Notes: a model not told the origin generated them from the letters alone. DNA of 64,000 nucleotides from Allorhizobium undicola ORS 992 = ATCC 700741 (GCF_000621665.1 NZ_JHXQ01000006.1:62001-126000), one strand, 5' to 3'; shown: positions 17,294 to 25,440, counted from the first letter of the stretch. A program made the numbers and translations.

Positions 17294-18382
17294 TCAGGAA
17301 TGATGAAGGCGGCGACCGGCAAAACGCAGGCGCAGGCGCAATATCTGCTTGATGAAACGGCTAAACATGGCCCGCCCCGTATGCTGGAGCAGGAGGGAAA
17401 GAATAATCAGGCGGGTTTCTGTAAGGTGGTTGGGCGCGCCGTGGACGTCGTGAAAGGCGTGCAGGTGGAAATCGGGCACAAGACTTTTCGCCTCCTCCCA
17501 TTCGCTGGCCGGAATGATCTCGTCTTCCAGCGCGGCCACGTAATGCAAAGGCACGCCAATTCCTTTCAATTCCGCCTCGCTGAGGGCAAGGGTCGAAAGG
17601 GCGTCGTTCACATCCTCCTGCGGGCAGGAAAGCGCGACGGACAATGCAAAGCGGGTGATCGACGGCATGGAGGCCTTGGCTTCCTCATCCCGGAAAAACG
17701 CGCTGAGCGGCGCACCTATGGTGACGATGCCCCGGATGCGCGGATCCCTGAGGCCATGCACTGCCGCCAGATAGCCACCGAAACTGGGCGCCACGATCAA
17801 TGTGCGCGACACATCGCATTCATAGGAGACAGTCGCCATGATCGCGCCGTAAAGTGCTGCGGCGGAACGGTCGTAGCGCAGCGGATTTTCGCCCATGCCG
17901 GGGAAATCGGCAATTGCCACCGCCGCGCCAAGCTTGCGGCCAAGCTTGAGAAATCCGCCCCACTGCTCCTTCAGGGAAACGATACCGCCCATCAGGATCA
18001 CGAGCGGGGCATCCCGCCGCTTTGCAGGCGAGAAGAGAAAGGTAAGTCCATGCTCACCAACCCTTGCAAGCCGCCTTTGCCCGATGCCGGCCTCTTTCAT
18101 CCAGCGGGAAAAGCTTGCCGTGCAGGCTTCGCCCGCATGGCGCTTGGCCGGGCTGTCCGCGGCAGGAAAACGGGCCAGATTATAAAGATTTGCCGCAGAA
18201 AGATGGTCGTTACGTTGCTCTGCCTGAGCCGCCTTCTGCGACCACTCGCAAACCCAGGACCCGGGCCCATCGCCATCCATGCTGACAATGCGCGAGAGAA
18301 CATCGTCGATGAAGGAGGGCGAAAAGCCCATGTGGCGGGCATGAAGGCCCACGAATTGCTTTGCCTCAGGCAGCTTTGCCAT
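17294..18382 (-). CDS. Alpha/beta hydrolase, candidate acetate-eliminating enzyme of tetronate maturation
   Basis: 362 residues, with an FrsA-like alpha/beta hydrolase fold from about residue 110. Visible features are the ILMGGIVS strand/oxyanion region, DFPGMGEN and the nucleophile elbow APSFGGYLA, where the Ser is preceded by Pro rather than the usual residue of a GxSxG elbow. An acid (AALEDEIIP) and a late His (HDVHGAPNH) complete a plausible triad. In agglomerin and abyssomicin clusters an alpha/beta hydrolase (Agg5/AbyA5) removes acetate from an O-acetylated tetronate to form the exocyclic double bond; this gene occupies that slot by context. It overlaps the FAD monooxygenase gene by 17 bp and lies 8 bp before the first PKS gene. 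A thioesterase role is the main alternative. Confidence 0.8.
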   Translation of the reverse strand: MAKLPEAKQFVGLHARHMGFSPSFIDDVLSRIVSMDGDGPGSWVCEWSQKAAQAEQRNDHLSAANLYNLARFPAADSPAKRHAGEACTASFSRWMKEAGIGQRRLARVGEHGLTFLFSPAKRRDAPLVILMGGIVSLKEQWGGFLKLGRKLGAAVAIADFPGMGENPLRYDRSAAALYGAIMATVSYECDVSRTLIVAPSFGGYLAAVHGLRDPRIRGIVTIGAPLSAFFRDEEAKASMPSITRFALSVALSCPQEDVNDALSTLALSEAELKGIGVPLHYVAALEDEIIPASEWEEAKSLVPDFHLHAFHDVHGAPNHLTETRLIILSLLLQHTGRAMFSRFIKQILRLRLRFAGRRLHHS

Positions 18383-19595
18383 GCAGCACCTCCACCGGCA
18401 TGTCGTGGGGGGCGTTCAGCACCTTGTCCAGCAAACGGTATTTTCCCGGATTGAGATTGAGCAGCCGGAGTTTGGCCCGGCGCAGCATCGTGCCAACAGC
18501 GGAACTCTTTGCCAGATTGGCCTCTTGAAGCCGCTGAAAATGCGTAACCATGGCCTTATGCTTGCGCCGCAGTGCCGCCGTGGGCTCAAGGGTGGCGGCG
18601 GGAACCGGACCGATACTCTGCTTCAATGCCTCGGCAATGACCGGAGCGAAATAGATCGTATCCTGAAGCGCGAGGTTAACCCCCTGCCCCAGGATGGGCG
18701 TGGCCGTATGCGAGGCATCGCCGATCAGCAACAGACCGTCCCGCGACCATTGATCGACTTCCGCCGTGAAAATTTCCAGAAAGGAGGTGTCGTTCCAGCT
18801 CTGGATATGGGTATTGACCAGATCTGCAAGCCGGGGATCGAGATCGATGACACTGGCGCGGAAGGCCTCGATGCCCTGACGGCGCGCATCGCCAAAGCCC
18901 TTCTTGGGCACGTTGTAGCCAATACGCAGCAGATCGGGAAAGGTCGGCAGGATGACCAGATGCCGGTCTTTCTTGACGACGAGTTGCGATTCATGCAGCC
19001 AGCCTTCAGGCCGTGGCAGCTTGAACCACACGAAATCGCGTTCCATCGGCGTGATCTTCGCCTTGAGACCCGAAGCCTTGCGCACTGCCGAAAACCGGCC
19101 ATCGGCGGCAATGACCAGACGCGCGCCGATTTCCAGCGGCTTGCCATCGGGATCTTCGAGCCGCGCCCCAGCAACCTTCCCGTCCCGCTCGATCAGGCCG
19201 GTGAACTGGTGCCCCATGAGAAGGCGAAAATTAGGGAAGGTCACGGATTGGCGGTTGAACGCGCCGATCATTGCCGGTTGGGGAATATCGATCGGCAGGG
19301 CGTCGATCGGAAAGCGCCGGTAATCCATGGACATGATGCTCTGGCCCTTTTCCCGGAAGGAAATGCCCTCAAGCTCAACGAAGCCATGCTCTTCCAGACT
19401 GGGGCCGAAGCCCAGCTCGCGAAGGGTGAGTACCGAGCGCGCCGCGATGGTTTCGCCGCGGAAATTGCGCTCGAAGTCCAGCCCCTTTTCGGCCAGAACA
19501 ACATCGACACCCCGACGCGCCAGAAGATTGGCCATCAAGGCCCCCGCTGGACCCGATCCGATGACCAGGACATCGGTTTGATGGTGATTGTTCAT
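18366..19595 (-). CDS. FAD-dependent monooxygenase/oxidoreductase
   Basis: 409 residues of the PHBH/PheA-TfdB flavoprotein group. The N-terminal Rossmann motif is VIGSGPAGA with the ribose-binding Glu in AEKGLDF; the second FAD motif is GDASHTATPILGQG near residue 290, followed by NLALQD. The C-terminal part is helical. It probably hydroxylates, epoxidises or desaturates the polyketide or the tetronate. It has no counterpart in the minimal five-gene tetronate set and would be a tailoring step specific to this product. It is translationally coupled both ways: ATGA overlap with the acyltransferase gene upstream and a 17-bp overlap with the hydrolase gene downstream. Confidence 0.88.
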   Translation of the reverse strand: MNNHHQTDVLVIGSGPAGALMANLLARRGVDVVLAEKGLDFERNFRGETIAARSVLTLRELGFGPSLEEHGFVELEGISFREKGQSIMSMDYRRFPIDALPIDIPQPAMIGAFNRQSVTFPNFRLLMGHQFTGLIERDGKVAGARLEDPDGKPLEIGARLVIAADGRFSAVRKASGLKAKITPMERDFVWFKLPRPEGWLHESQLVVKKDRHLVILPTFPDLLRIGYNVPKKGFGDARRQGIEAFRASVIDLDPRLADLVNTHIQSWNDTSFLEIFTAEVDQWSRDGLLLIGDASHTATPILGQGVNLALQDTIYFAPVIAEALKQSIGPVPAATLEPTAALRRKHKAMVTHFQRLQEANLAKSSAVGTMLRRAKLRLLNLNPGKYRLLDKVLNAPHDMPVEVLHGKAA

Positions 19596-20350
19596 TGTTC
19601 CGTCCTCCAGTTTTCAAGGGATTTCTTGATGGATGCGAGTATTTCCGCTGCCAGCGCCCCATCCAGCACGCGATGATCGAAGGTCAGCGACAGGGTGAAA
19701 ACCGGCCTGACCACGATGGCGCCATCCACGACGACGGCCTTTTCGGCAATGCGCCCGACGCCCAGGCCTATGGTTCCGGCAATCATCGGCAGGATGGCGC
19801 TAACATCTTGTTGTCCGACCGACGTGACCGAGAAATTACCCTGGAATTCTGCCCGTTTACGCGGATTGCCCAGGACGAGGTTATAAACGAGCCGCATGAG
19901 CGGCAGGGGAAGACGATGCAGCTTTGCAAGTGCGGCGAAGGGGCCTGACGGCGCAACCTCGGCCTGCTTGTGCAAATCGATGGCGGCCTGAATATCCTCA
20001 AGGCGTGCATGATCGGGATCGGCAACCGTTCCGGACACCACGCAGCGCACCGTGCCGATCCGCTTGTCGAACAGCACCTTGGCTGTCAGCCGCGGGCTGC
20101 TGGCCAGTTTTGGAAACAGGCCGTCCTTCAGCACCATCCGGGCGGGCGGCGTGGCGGAGATAACCGCTGCTGCCGCCTTTACGATGAAGCTGACATAGCT
20201 GATGCGGTCGCCGCCCGCCGCCCGCGCCGCCTTCAAGGCGCTGGCGTCGATCTCGGTCATCAGATAGACGTGGGCCGTCTGGCTGGCATCCTTCAAAAAA
20301 GCATAGGTATGACCTCGCTCGCGCGGGAAAGGATGGAGAGGCGCATTCAT
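19592..20350 (-). CDS. Free-standing 2-oxoacid dehydrogenase E2-type acyltransferase, candidate tetronate O-acetyltransferase
   Basis: 252 residues consisting only of the catalytic domain of the E2/chloramphenicol acetyltransferase fold; no lipoyl or subunit-binding domain precedes it. The catalytic motif TFDHRVLDGALAA (HxxxDG) is intact near residue 230, and GNFSVTSVG fits the usual substrate-channel strand. No E1 or E3 genes are nearby, so it does not belong to a dehydrogenase complex. The equivalent Agg4/AbyA4 enzymes acetylate the primary hydroxyl of the tetronate before elimination, and the neighbouring ACP, FkbH and KAS III genes fit that role. ATGA overlaps couple it to the ACP gene before and the FAD gene after. 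Confidence 0.88.
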   Translation of the reverse strand: MNAPLHPFPRERGHTYAFLKDASQTAHVYLMTEIDASALKAARAAGGDRISYVSFIVKAAAAVISATPPARMVLKDGLFPKLASSPRLTAKVLFDKRIGTVRCVVSGTVADPDHARLEDIQAAIDLHKQAEVAPSGPFAALAKLHRLPLPLMRLVYNLVLGNPRKRAEFQGNFSVTSVGQQDVSAILPMIAGTIGLGVGRIAEKAVVVDGAIVVRPVFTLSLTFDHRVLDGALAAEILASIKKSLENWRTEQ

Positions 20351-20586
20351 GCCGTGCCCTCGGGCAGCTTGATTGCGCCTGCAACCCCGGCCACGGTTTC
20401 GGCCGCCATGAACAGCTGGTAATCGACCGGCTGGCCGGTTTCACGCTCCAGAAACACCAGCACACGCAGCGCGTTGACGGAATCCCACCCGGCAACTTCG
20501 CAAAGTGCCGTCTCTGGCGTCAGCTTTGCTTCGTCGAGGTCCAACAATTCGGCAATCACGCCGATGACAACAGTTTCAAAGCTCAT
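20347..20586 (-). CDS. Free-standing acyl carrier protein (glyceryl-ACP carrier)
   Basis: 79 residues, the normal length for a discrete ACP. The phosphopantetheine attachment Ser lies in GWDSVNALRV near residue 36. The start is the ATG at 20586, inside the last codons of the FkbH-like gene (11-bp overlap); a longer in-frame version would read through the FkbH 3' end and is rejected. Together with the FkbH-like enzyme it should carry the three-carbon glyceryl unit derived from 1,3-bisphosphoglycerate that becomes part of the tetronate ring. Confidence 0.92.
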   Translation of the reverse strand: MSFETVVIGVIAELLDLDEAKLTPETALCEVAGWDSVNALRVLVFLERETGQPVDYQLFMAAETVAGVAGAIKLPEGTA

Positions 20587-22465
20587 GAAAGGCCTCCGCA
20601 CCTTCGGTGATGTCGAGATAGGCAGGCAGGGCTGGCAATTGCGCCAACTCATGCCGGAAATCGGTTTCGCTGACGGCTGCAAAGCCCAGCCGGGGGAAGA
20701 AATCCGCAAACTGTCCGTTTTTGGCGGTCTTGATAAAGCGACCGTTCACGCAAGGCAGGCCTTTGTCACGCGCCGCTTTCAGAATGAGGCCCAGCAGCAG
20801 AGCCTCGACACCGCGCGAGAACACCCGGCAACTCATGACGAAATTGTCGATGGAGAGGCCGCCCGCTTCATCCCGCCCAAGCGCGATGGCCGCGATGAGG
20901 CCGCTATCGCCAAAGCGATCGGCAAGCCTTGCACCGAAGACGGACAGGCCGGGACCGGTAATCTCTTCGGCGGTAAAACGCCGCCCCGTGAGATTGAACT
21001 GATTGGTCTTGGCGAAGAGCTGGACAATGCGCCCCTTGTTCAGTTCGTTGAGCGGCTCGATGGTGAGGCGGGACTGCAATCCGGCCAGATAGCTGTCCAT
21101 CGACAGGCTTTCCGACTGAAGTTCCGCGCGGGCAGCCTCGGCCCGATACATCGCGACACGCTCACGATCTTCAGCCGTCAGTTCCAGCAGGTTGAAGTAA
21201 TTGCCCAAGGCCAGCGCTGTCGCGAAGGCCGCTGGCTCGGCCGGAAGATCAACAATGGCAACCTCCGGCAGGAAGGAGCCCACCGCATCGCGCTCAACCG
21301 GGTGATCGTCCAGAAATACCATGGCATCGAGCCCGATATTGATACTGCCCGCCTGCGCCCGGATATTTTCCGCCTTCGGCTGCCAATTGGCCGTGATGAC
21401 CGTAAAATCCTCCGGTCTCAGCACCATTTCCGGATGATTGGCCAGCGCATCGCGGGCATTCGCATCGTCGTTTTTCGAGCAGACCGTCAAAAGCACGCCC
21501 TGGCGCATGTAGTCACGGGCCAGTCGCTGCACCTCCAGATGGGCCGAGCCCGGATAGGATCCGCCAATCTCCAGCCCCGCCGTGCCAACATCGCCGACCA
21601 CCCCTCCCCACAGCGTATTATCCAGATCGAGAACCAGACACTTGGATGCAAGGCCGAGACTGGCCTTTGTCACCGCTGTCATTTCAAGCGCCACGCCCTT
21701 CAGAAAGTCAGGTCCATAGGCATGACCGGCCACATGATGCATCCGGTGGCTGGCAAAGGGGCTTGCCCCCGAAACCGCCAGGCTTTCGGCCAGGGCAAGC
21801 ACCACCGGCCCGCCTTCGCGGGAAGCAAGGGCCAGAATGGCGCAGTTCATGGCATTCCATGCCGATACCAACCGCGCCCGGCTGCGATAGTCTCGCAGAC
21901 GCAAAAGCCGCAAGGGTGAAAGAGGAATTGTGCCCAGCACCACCTGTCCACCCGTCAGGCTGCGGCAGGCTGCCGACCAATCCGCCAGTTCTCCGGCAAA
22001 ACGCTGAAGACGTGCCTCCACTGCCTCCAGATCGAGGCAATCGGCAATATCGGCAAACACCGCCTCGTCATCGAGGAGACAGAGCGTGAGTTGCGGTTTG
22101 TGAACGGTGAGCAATTCATGACCGGAAAGGACATCGAAACGCCACTGATTGAAACCGCTCAACCGAATATCTCCGACGATACCCTCTCGCAAAAGCGTCG
22201 CCATGAGCAGATTGGGAAGACTGTCGAGGGTGGAACTGCCCAGGATTGCCAATCGCTGAGCCCGCAGGCCGGGAACCTCAGCTAGAACCGCACGGTCCTT
22301 CTGCCCCGAGAGCAGCGACCCCGCCGCATCCAAATCCAGCGGATCGACGAGACCCGCCAGAATTTGCCTGATCCTGACAACAGAGCCTGCGAGGTTTTCA
22401 CGCCGCAGTGCACGCAATTCCGCCATTGGACTACGATAGAGGGTTTTTTCGGATGTGCTGGTCAT
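20576..22465 (-). CDS. FkbH-like HAD phosphatase/glyceryltransferase (glyceryl-ACP synthase)
   Basis: 629 residues from the ATG at 22465. An N-terminal alpha/beta region (about 1-270) is followed by the HAD catalytic core with the nucleophile motif DLDNTLWGG near residue 283, motif II CSKND and motif III FLDDHPVER near 385. A C-terminal GNAT-like domain (about 490-620) completes the FkbH architecture. Enzymes of this kind take D-1,3-bisphosphoglycerate, dephosphorylate it and load glycerate onto an ACP. Next to a KAS III-like enzyme and a free ACP it matches AbyA2/Agg2/RkE-type proteins of tetronate pathways, rather than methoxymalonyl-ACP clusters, which would also need dehydrogenases and an O-methyltransferase. 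The ATGA overlap with the KAS III gene indicates coupling. Confidence 0.93.
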   Translation of the reverse strand: MTSTSEKTLYRSPMAELRALRRENLAGSVVRIRQILAGLVDPLDLDAAGSLLSGQKDRAVLAEVPGLRAQRLAILGSSTLDSLPNLLMATLLREGIVGDIRLSGFNQWRFDVLSGHELLTVHKPQLTLCLLDDEAVFADIADCLDLEAVEARLQRFAGELADWSAACRSLTGGQVVLGTIPLSPLRLLRLRDYRSRARLVSAWNAMNCAILALASREGGPVVLALAESLAVSGASPFASHRMHHVAGHAYGPDFLKGVALEMTAVTKASLGLASKCLVLDLDNTLWGGVVGDVGTAGLEIGGSYPGSAHLEVQRLARDYMRQGVLLTVCSKNDDANARDALANHPEMVLRPEDFTVITANWQPKAENIRAQAGSINIGLDAMVFLDDHPVERDAVGSFLPEVAIVDLPAEPAAFATALALGNYFNLLELTAEDRERVAMYRAEAARAELQSESLSMDSYLAGLQSRLTIEPLNELNKGRIVQLFAKTNQFNLTGRRFTAEEITGPGLSVFGARLADRFGDSGLIAAIALGRDEAGGLSIDNFVMSCRVFSRGVEALLLGLILKAARDKGLPCVNGRFIKTAKNGQFADFFPRLGFAAVSETDFRHELAQLPALPAYLDITEGAEAFHEL

Positions 22466-23478
22466 GCAAACCTCAATGCCATGCCGGACATGATCCATTT
22501 CGAGGATTCCACCGTCGCCACCAGCACACGGCTGCCGCCAGCCGAACCGTCCGCCACCTTCTGCATAAGGCGGTTGAGTTGAATGAAGGGCAGCGCATTG
22601 CCGTTATTGCCGGTCTCGGCGACGCAGTTCACCGCCTGATCTGGCCGTACGCCCAGAAAGTCCCGGATCTTCTCGGTCATCACCCCATTCAGCTGTGGCG
22701 TCAGGACATATTCGACCTCTCCAAGCTGCCAGTTGCGGTTTTCAAGCAACTCATCGAGGATGAGGCGCGACACCTCCGGCACATGCCGTTCAATTGCCTT
22801 ATAGTCTTCCTCGCCCATGGCCTCACCTGCGGCCGCGCCCCCCGCGCCAAACCACTTGACGATTTGCGCCGGCTTACGGCCAAGCCCAATGCCGCGCAAA
22901 AAGAGATGCTCGACATTGAGACCCGCACCCTGCGGGTCAGCCGCAACCACGGCTGCTCCACCGCCATCACCGAACAATGCGAAGTTCACCATCTCGGCTG
23001 GCTTCATCTGACGGGAGTCTTTCGCAGATGGCCACATTTTTCGGCAGGTGTCGGCGCCAATCACCAGGCCAAGACGATAGCCGCTTGCCAGAAGCGCCTT
23101 CGCCGTAAACAGCCCCTGGAGTGCACCGGCACAACCCGAAGTAAGCTGAAGGGTCGGGATATTGTTGATGCCAAGCCTGTCTGCCACAAGATTGACCGTT
23201 GCTGGCATCAGGTGGTCGGGAGAGGCTGTGGTAAGGATCAGAAACTCAATATCAGCGGCCTCTACGCCTGCCGCTTTCATCGCACGCCGACCTGCCTCGG
23301 TGGCCAGATCACCCGTGCTTTTTGGCACACCCTCGGGGCTGTCCAGCCGACAGAAATATCGGCTCCGGTTGCCCGTCATCCCATCAAGCCATTGTTCATG
23401 CAGCCCAAATTTGGTCGCAAGGTCACGATTGGTCACCGGTTCTCCCGGTAAGACCTCACTCAAGGCGACGATCCTCAC
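22462..23478 (-). CDS. KAS III (FabH-like) synthase, candidate tetronate-ring-forming enzyme
   Basis: 338 residues from a GTG at 23478 preceded by GGAGG; an in-frame ATG further upstream lacks a good ribosome site. Thiolase-fold features are clear: the active Cys in TSGCAGALQG near residue 116, the FGDGGGA loop, and the late GNNGNALPF segment holding the usual Asn. At the position of the FabH catalytic His (PHQAN in E. coli) this protein reads TPQLNG, so the His looks replaced by Pro while the following Asn remains. In tetronate pathways the FabH-like enzyme joins glyceryl-ACP to the polyketide thioester without a normal decarboxylative condensation, which could explain the change. First gene of the biosynthetic operon. 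Confidence 0.92.
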   Translation of the reverse strand: MRIVALSEVLPGEPVTNRDLATKFGLHEQWLDGMTGNRSRYFCRLDSPEGVPKSTGDLATEAGRRAMKAAGVEAADIEFLILTTASPDHLMPATVNLVADRLGINNIPTLQLTSGCAGALQGLFTAKALLASGYRLGLVIGADTCRKMWPSAKDSRQMKPAEMVNFALFGDGGGAAVVAADPQGAGLNVEHLFLRGIGLGRKPAQIVKWFGAGGAAAGEAMGEEDYKAIERHVPEVSRLILDELLENRNWQLGEVEYVLTPQLNGVMTEKIRDFLGVRPDQAVNCVAETGNNGNALPFIQLNRLMQKVADGSAGGSRVLVATVESSKWIMSGMALRFA

Positions 23479-23664
23479 GAGGACCTCCTCTATCTCGATT
23501 GTGAGCTTCGGGCGATGGTGACTACGGGGGGCAAATAAGCGCAACCACCAGAATATTTCTCGCCGACAGATGCAACCTTCTGTTATGGGATGAAAACTTC
23601 AACCTAGGGAAAACACCGTATTTTCAGCACCACTTTCGGTAGTGTCAATAATTCGGTTTTGTTT

Positions 23665-23677
23665 TCAATACAATTGA
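23665..23677. promoter_or_regulatory. Inverted repeat upstream of the tetronate-PKS operon
   Basis: TCAAT-ACA-ATTGA is a perfect short palindrome in an AT-rich stretch about 190 bp upstream of the first gene of the operon. No regulator gene for the cluster is visible in the window. It could be an operator, but a motif of this length can arise by chance. Confidence 0.25.
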
Positions 23678-23773
23678 CGCAAAAGGGCTGCATCGAACCT
23701 GATGGAATCGGCTTCGGGAATGTGTGAAATCCTGAACCAAAAGCAGCCGGTGCACCCGACAGGTGATAATGAC

Positions 23774-23971
23774 ATGAGACTGGATGAAGGCCGTTTCTAT
23801 CCAGATCCTAAAACGCGCCGCGTTTGCATCACCAATCAGATCAGCCTGACCAGAGCTATTGTCAGCTTTTATCGGGACAATCCTCTAGCCAGGTCTCACT
23901 ATCGGCAGGCGTTTACGTCTGAGCGCCCGGTTTTGACCTTTCTAGCGCCTGTAACATCGGATAGATGCTGA
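23774..23971 (+). CDS. Possible small hypothetical protein between fabH-like gene and repC
   Basis: A 65-codon plus-strand reading frame starting with ATGAGACTGGATGAAGG, with AGGTG 8-10 bp upstream; an alternative in-frame start lies at 23702. The product has no recognised motif. It overlaps the 3' end of repC by about 60 bp in the opposite orientation. It is the only candidate gene in the roughly 430-bp gap 23479-23912 and may equally be non-coding. Confidence 0.25.
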   Translation: MRLDEGRFYPDPKTRRVCITNQISLTRAIVSFYRDNPLARSHYRQAFTSERPVLTFLAPVTSDRC

Positions 23972-25133
23972 ATTGGCCTTTTTCCGCTTTCTCTGTCAGC
24001 GTTCGCAAATATCCCCCTGCCGAACGGATGGTATCGGTTTTTTCCAGCATCGCCGCGATAACCACAGCCGCCGCTTGCTCACCCAAAGCTCTTTTGGCTT
24101 TTGCCCACGCATCCGGAGAAATCCCCAGCATCGTTCTGACAACTTCGGCAGCCGCGACCACATCGCTCCATGAACTGATACCAGCCTTCGTGTAATCACC
24201 GAGCTGCGGACAAATCGTCTTCAGCTTCTTGAGGCTTATCGCCAGTTTCCTGGGCGCATCATTCGGAGTTCCGGCTGCCGCCTTTTCATGTTCTTTGCCG
24301 TTTATTTCAAATATCTGGTCTGTGTTTGAATTATGATAATGCCGCTCGTTATGATGGTCATTGCAGCTCATTTCTTCCTCAGAAAGGCTTGAAAGATAAG
24401 CGTTTTCGACTTCTTTGCGGAGTGCGGACAGTTGGGCGAGCCGTTCGCGCAATTCGCTTAGGCTCAGCGTGCCGCGCCAGCGCGCATTGATGCCTTTCTG
24501 CTCAAGAGAGAATTCCAGCCATTGGCCGGCGCGGCTCTCTTCGATTGCAAGCGCGATGATCTTGCTGATGTCACGATTGGCAATAGTGACTTCACCGCGC
24601 AGGGATCGTTCTGCCTTCATCCGTGCACGCGCCTCTTCGGCCGCCATATAGATCTCGTCGGCGCGAAGAGCCAGAGGCGCCAGATCGAAGCCATAGGCAT
24701 CCTCAAGCTGGCCGTATTCATCTTTCCGGCAAAAACGTTTTCCATTCGCGCTATCACGACGCAGGATCATCCCGGCCTCGACAAGGGCCGCAAGGTGCCG
24801 GCGGATCGTCGCTGGCGCCATGCCACGGGCGCGCACGCCCAATTCCCGGTTGGAAGGAAATACGATGACCGGACGACTCCCATCGAGCACACGATCAGGA
24901 TGGAAGCTGGCCAAGGCTTCCAGAAGGCAGATTGCCCTGTCGCCAAGCCCAAACTGAAGCCGCGCCTCGGTAAGCGCCCGCAGAAGCTGCCACTTGTCGG
25001 CCTGCGCCGAACTGTTGCCCGTCGCGCCGTTTTCACGAAGGTCGCTCTGCCGCTTTACCAGTCGTGCCTGCCGCGCAAGCACCCGCGCAGAGGCCCCCCC
25101 GGCGCCAAAAGGCGTCGTTGCCAGTCGTTCCAT
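23913..25133 (-). CDS. repC: RepC replication initiator
   Basis: 406 residues from the ATG at 25133, preceded by AAGGGG; longer in-frame starts run into the repB-repC spacer and antisense RNA and are rejected. The N-terminal half carries the winged-helix-like region of RepC (ALTEARLQFGLGDRAICLL, then RELGVRARGMAPATIRRHLA, a helix-turn-helix-like stretch near residues 105-125). RepC is the limiting initiator of repABC replicons and acts in cis on an origin inside its own gene. Its expression is normally held down by an antisense RNA from the spacer upstream, for which there is a good candidate here, and by RepA/RepB repression of the operon promoter. Separation from repB by about 550 bp is longer than usual because repeats have inserted. 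Confidence 0.95.
   Translation of the reverse strand: MERLATTPFGAGGASARVLARQARLVKRQSDLRENGATGNSSAQADKWQLLRALTEARLQFGLGDRAICLLEALASFHPDRVLDGSRPVIVFPSNRELGVRARGMAPATIRRHLAALVEAGMILRRDSANGKRFCRKDEYGQLEDAYGFDLAPLALRADEIYMAAEEARARMKAERSLRGEVTIANRDISKIIALAIEESRAGQWLEFSLEQKGINARWRGTLSLSELRERLAQLSALRKEVENAYLSSLSEEEMSCNDHHNERHYHNSNTDQIFEINGKEHEKAAAGTPNDAPRKLAISLKKLKTICPQLGDYTKAGISSWSDVVAAAEVVRTMLGISPDAWAKAKRALGEQAAAVVIAAMLEKTDTIRSAGGYLRTLTEKAEKGQFSIYPMLQALERSKPGAQT
24290..24410. other. AT-rich segment inside repC, candidate replication origin
   Basis: The stretch includes TTTATTTCAAATATC and TTTGAATTATGATAATG and is clearly more AT-rich than the rest of repC. In characterised repABC plasmids such as Rhizobium etli p42d the origin lies within the AT-rich part of the repC coding sequence. 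The assignment is by analogy and composition; no iteron pattern was identified by eye. Confidence 0.45.
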
Positions 25134-25224
25134 CTTTTTCCCCTTCACAGGGAGACAAAGCCCGCAACGACGGCCCAAAAATGCGCAAAATCTCGCGACG
25201 CGGATTGAAAACAACCCGCGACTC

Positions 25225-25253
25225 TTGACTTTTTGCTTCGGAAATGATTCTCT
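25225..25253 (+). promoter_or_regulatory. Candidate promoter of the repABC antisense RNA
   Basis: TTGACT at 25225-25230 followed by a 17-bp spacer and a weak -10 (TTCTCT) pointing away from repC. It would start a transcript near 25260 that ends at the terminator at 25309, giving about 50 nt, the usual size of repABC counter-transcribed RNAs. The -10 match is poor. Confidence 0.4.
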
Positions 25254-25259
25254 TGAATT

Positions 25260-25309
25260 GCTACATAGAAGAGGGCTTCCGAAATGGCGACGTTTTGGGG
25301 GCCTTTTTT
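25260..25309 (+). ncRNA. Candidate counter-transcribed incompatibility RNA (incA/ctRNA)
   Basis: Located in the repB-repC spacer about 130 bp upstream of repC and transcribed opposite to repABC. The 3' end is a strong intrinsic terminator (see separate entry). The upstream part can also pair with TTCGGAA and CTCTT segments at 25238-25254, giving the alternative fold on the repC mRNA leader that such RNAs control. In repABC replicons this small RNA represses RepC synthesis and determines incompatibility. The 5' end is estimated from the promoter, not measured. Confidence 0.6.
25274..25309 (+). terminator. Intrinsic terminator of the antisense RNA
   Basis: GGCTTCCGAAA - 8-nt loop - TTTTGGGGGCC forms an 11-bp stem (some G-U pairs) followed directly by six T residues on the plus strand. 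The opposite strand lacks a T-run after the hairpin, which fixes the direction. Confidence 0.7.
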
Positions 25310-25335
25310 CTTGTCTCCGTTCTTTCCTTTTTTCC

Positions 25336-25440
25336 TTACAGCGCCGCACGTTTTATCAAACGCAAAAAGAACGCTGTAACACTTTAAATCTGCTGCATAA
25401 TTTTCACCTTAAACCGATCCCGATTTAAGGAATTATGCAG
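25336..25440. repeat. Bru-RS-like palindromic repeat, copy 1
   Basis: About 105 bp with the same sequence blocks as the copy at 56004-56109, in reverse orientation: TTACAGCGCCG..GTTTTATCAAACGC, then ACTTTAAATCTGCTGCATAATT and CCTTAAACCGATCCCGATTT. It resembles the Bru-RS elements dispersed in Brucella and Ochrobactrum genomes (recognised from memory). It lies between the antisense RNA gene and repB. Confidence 0.75.
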
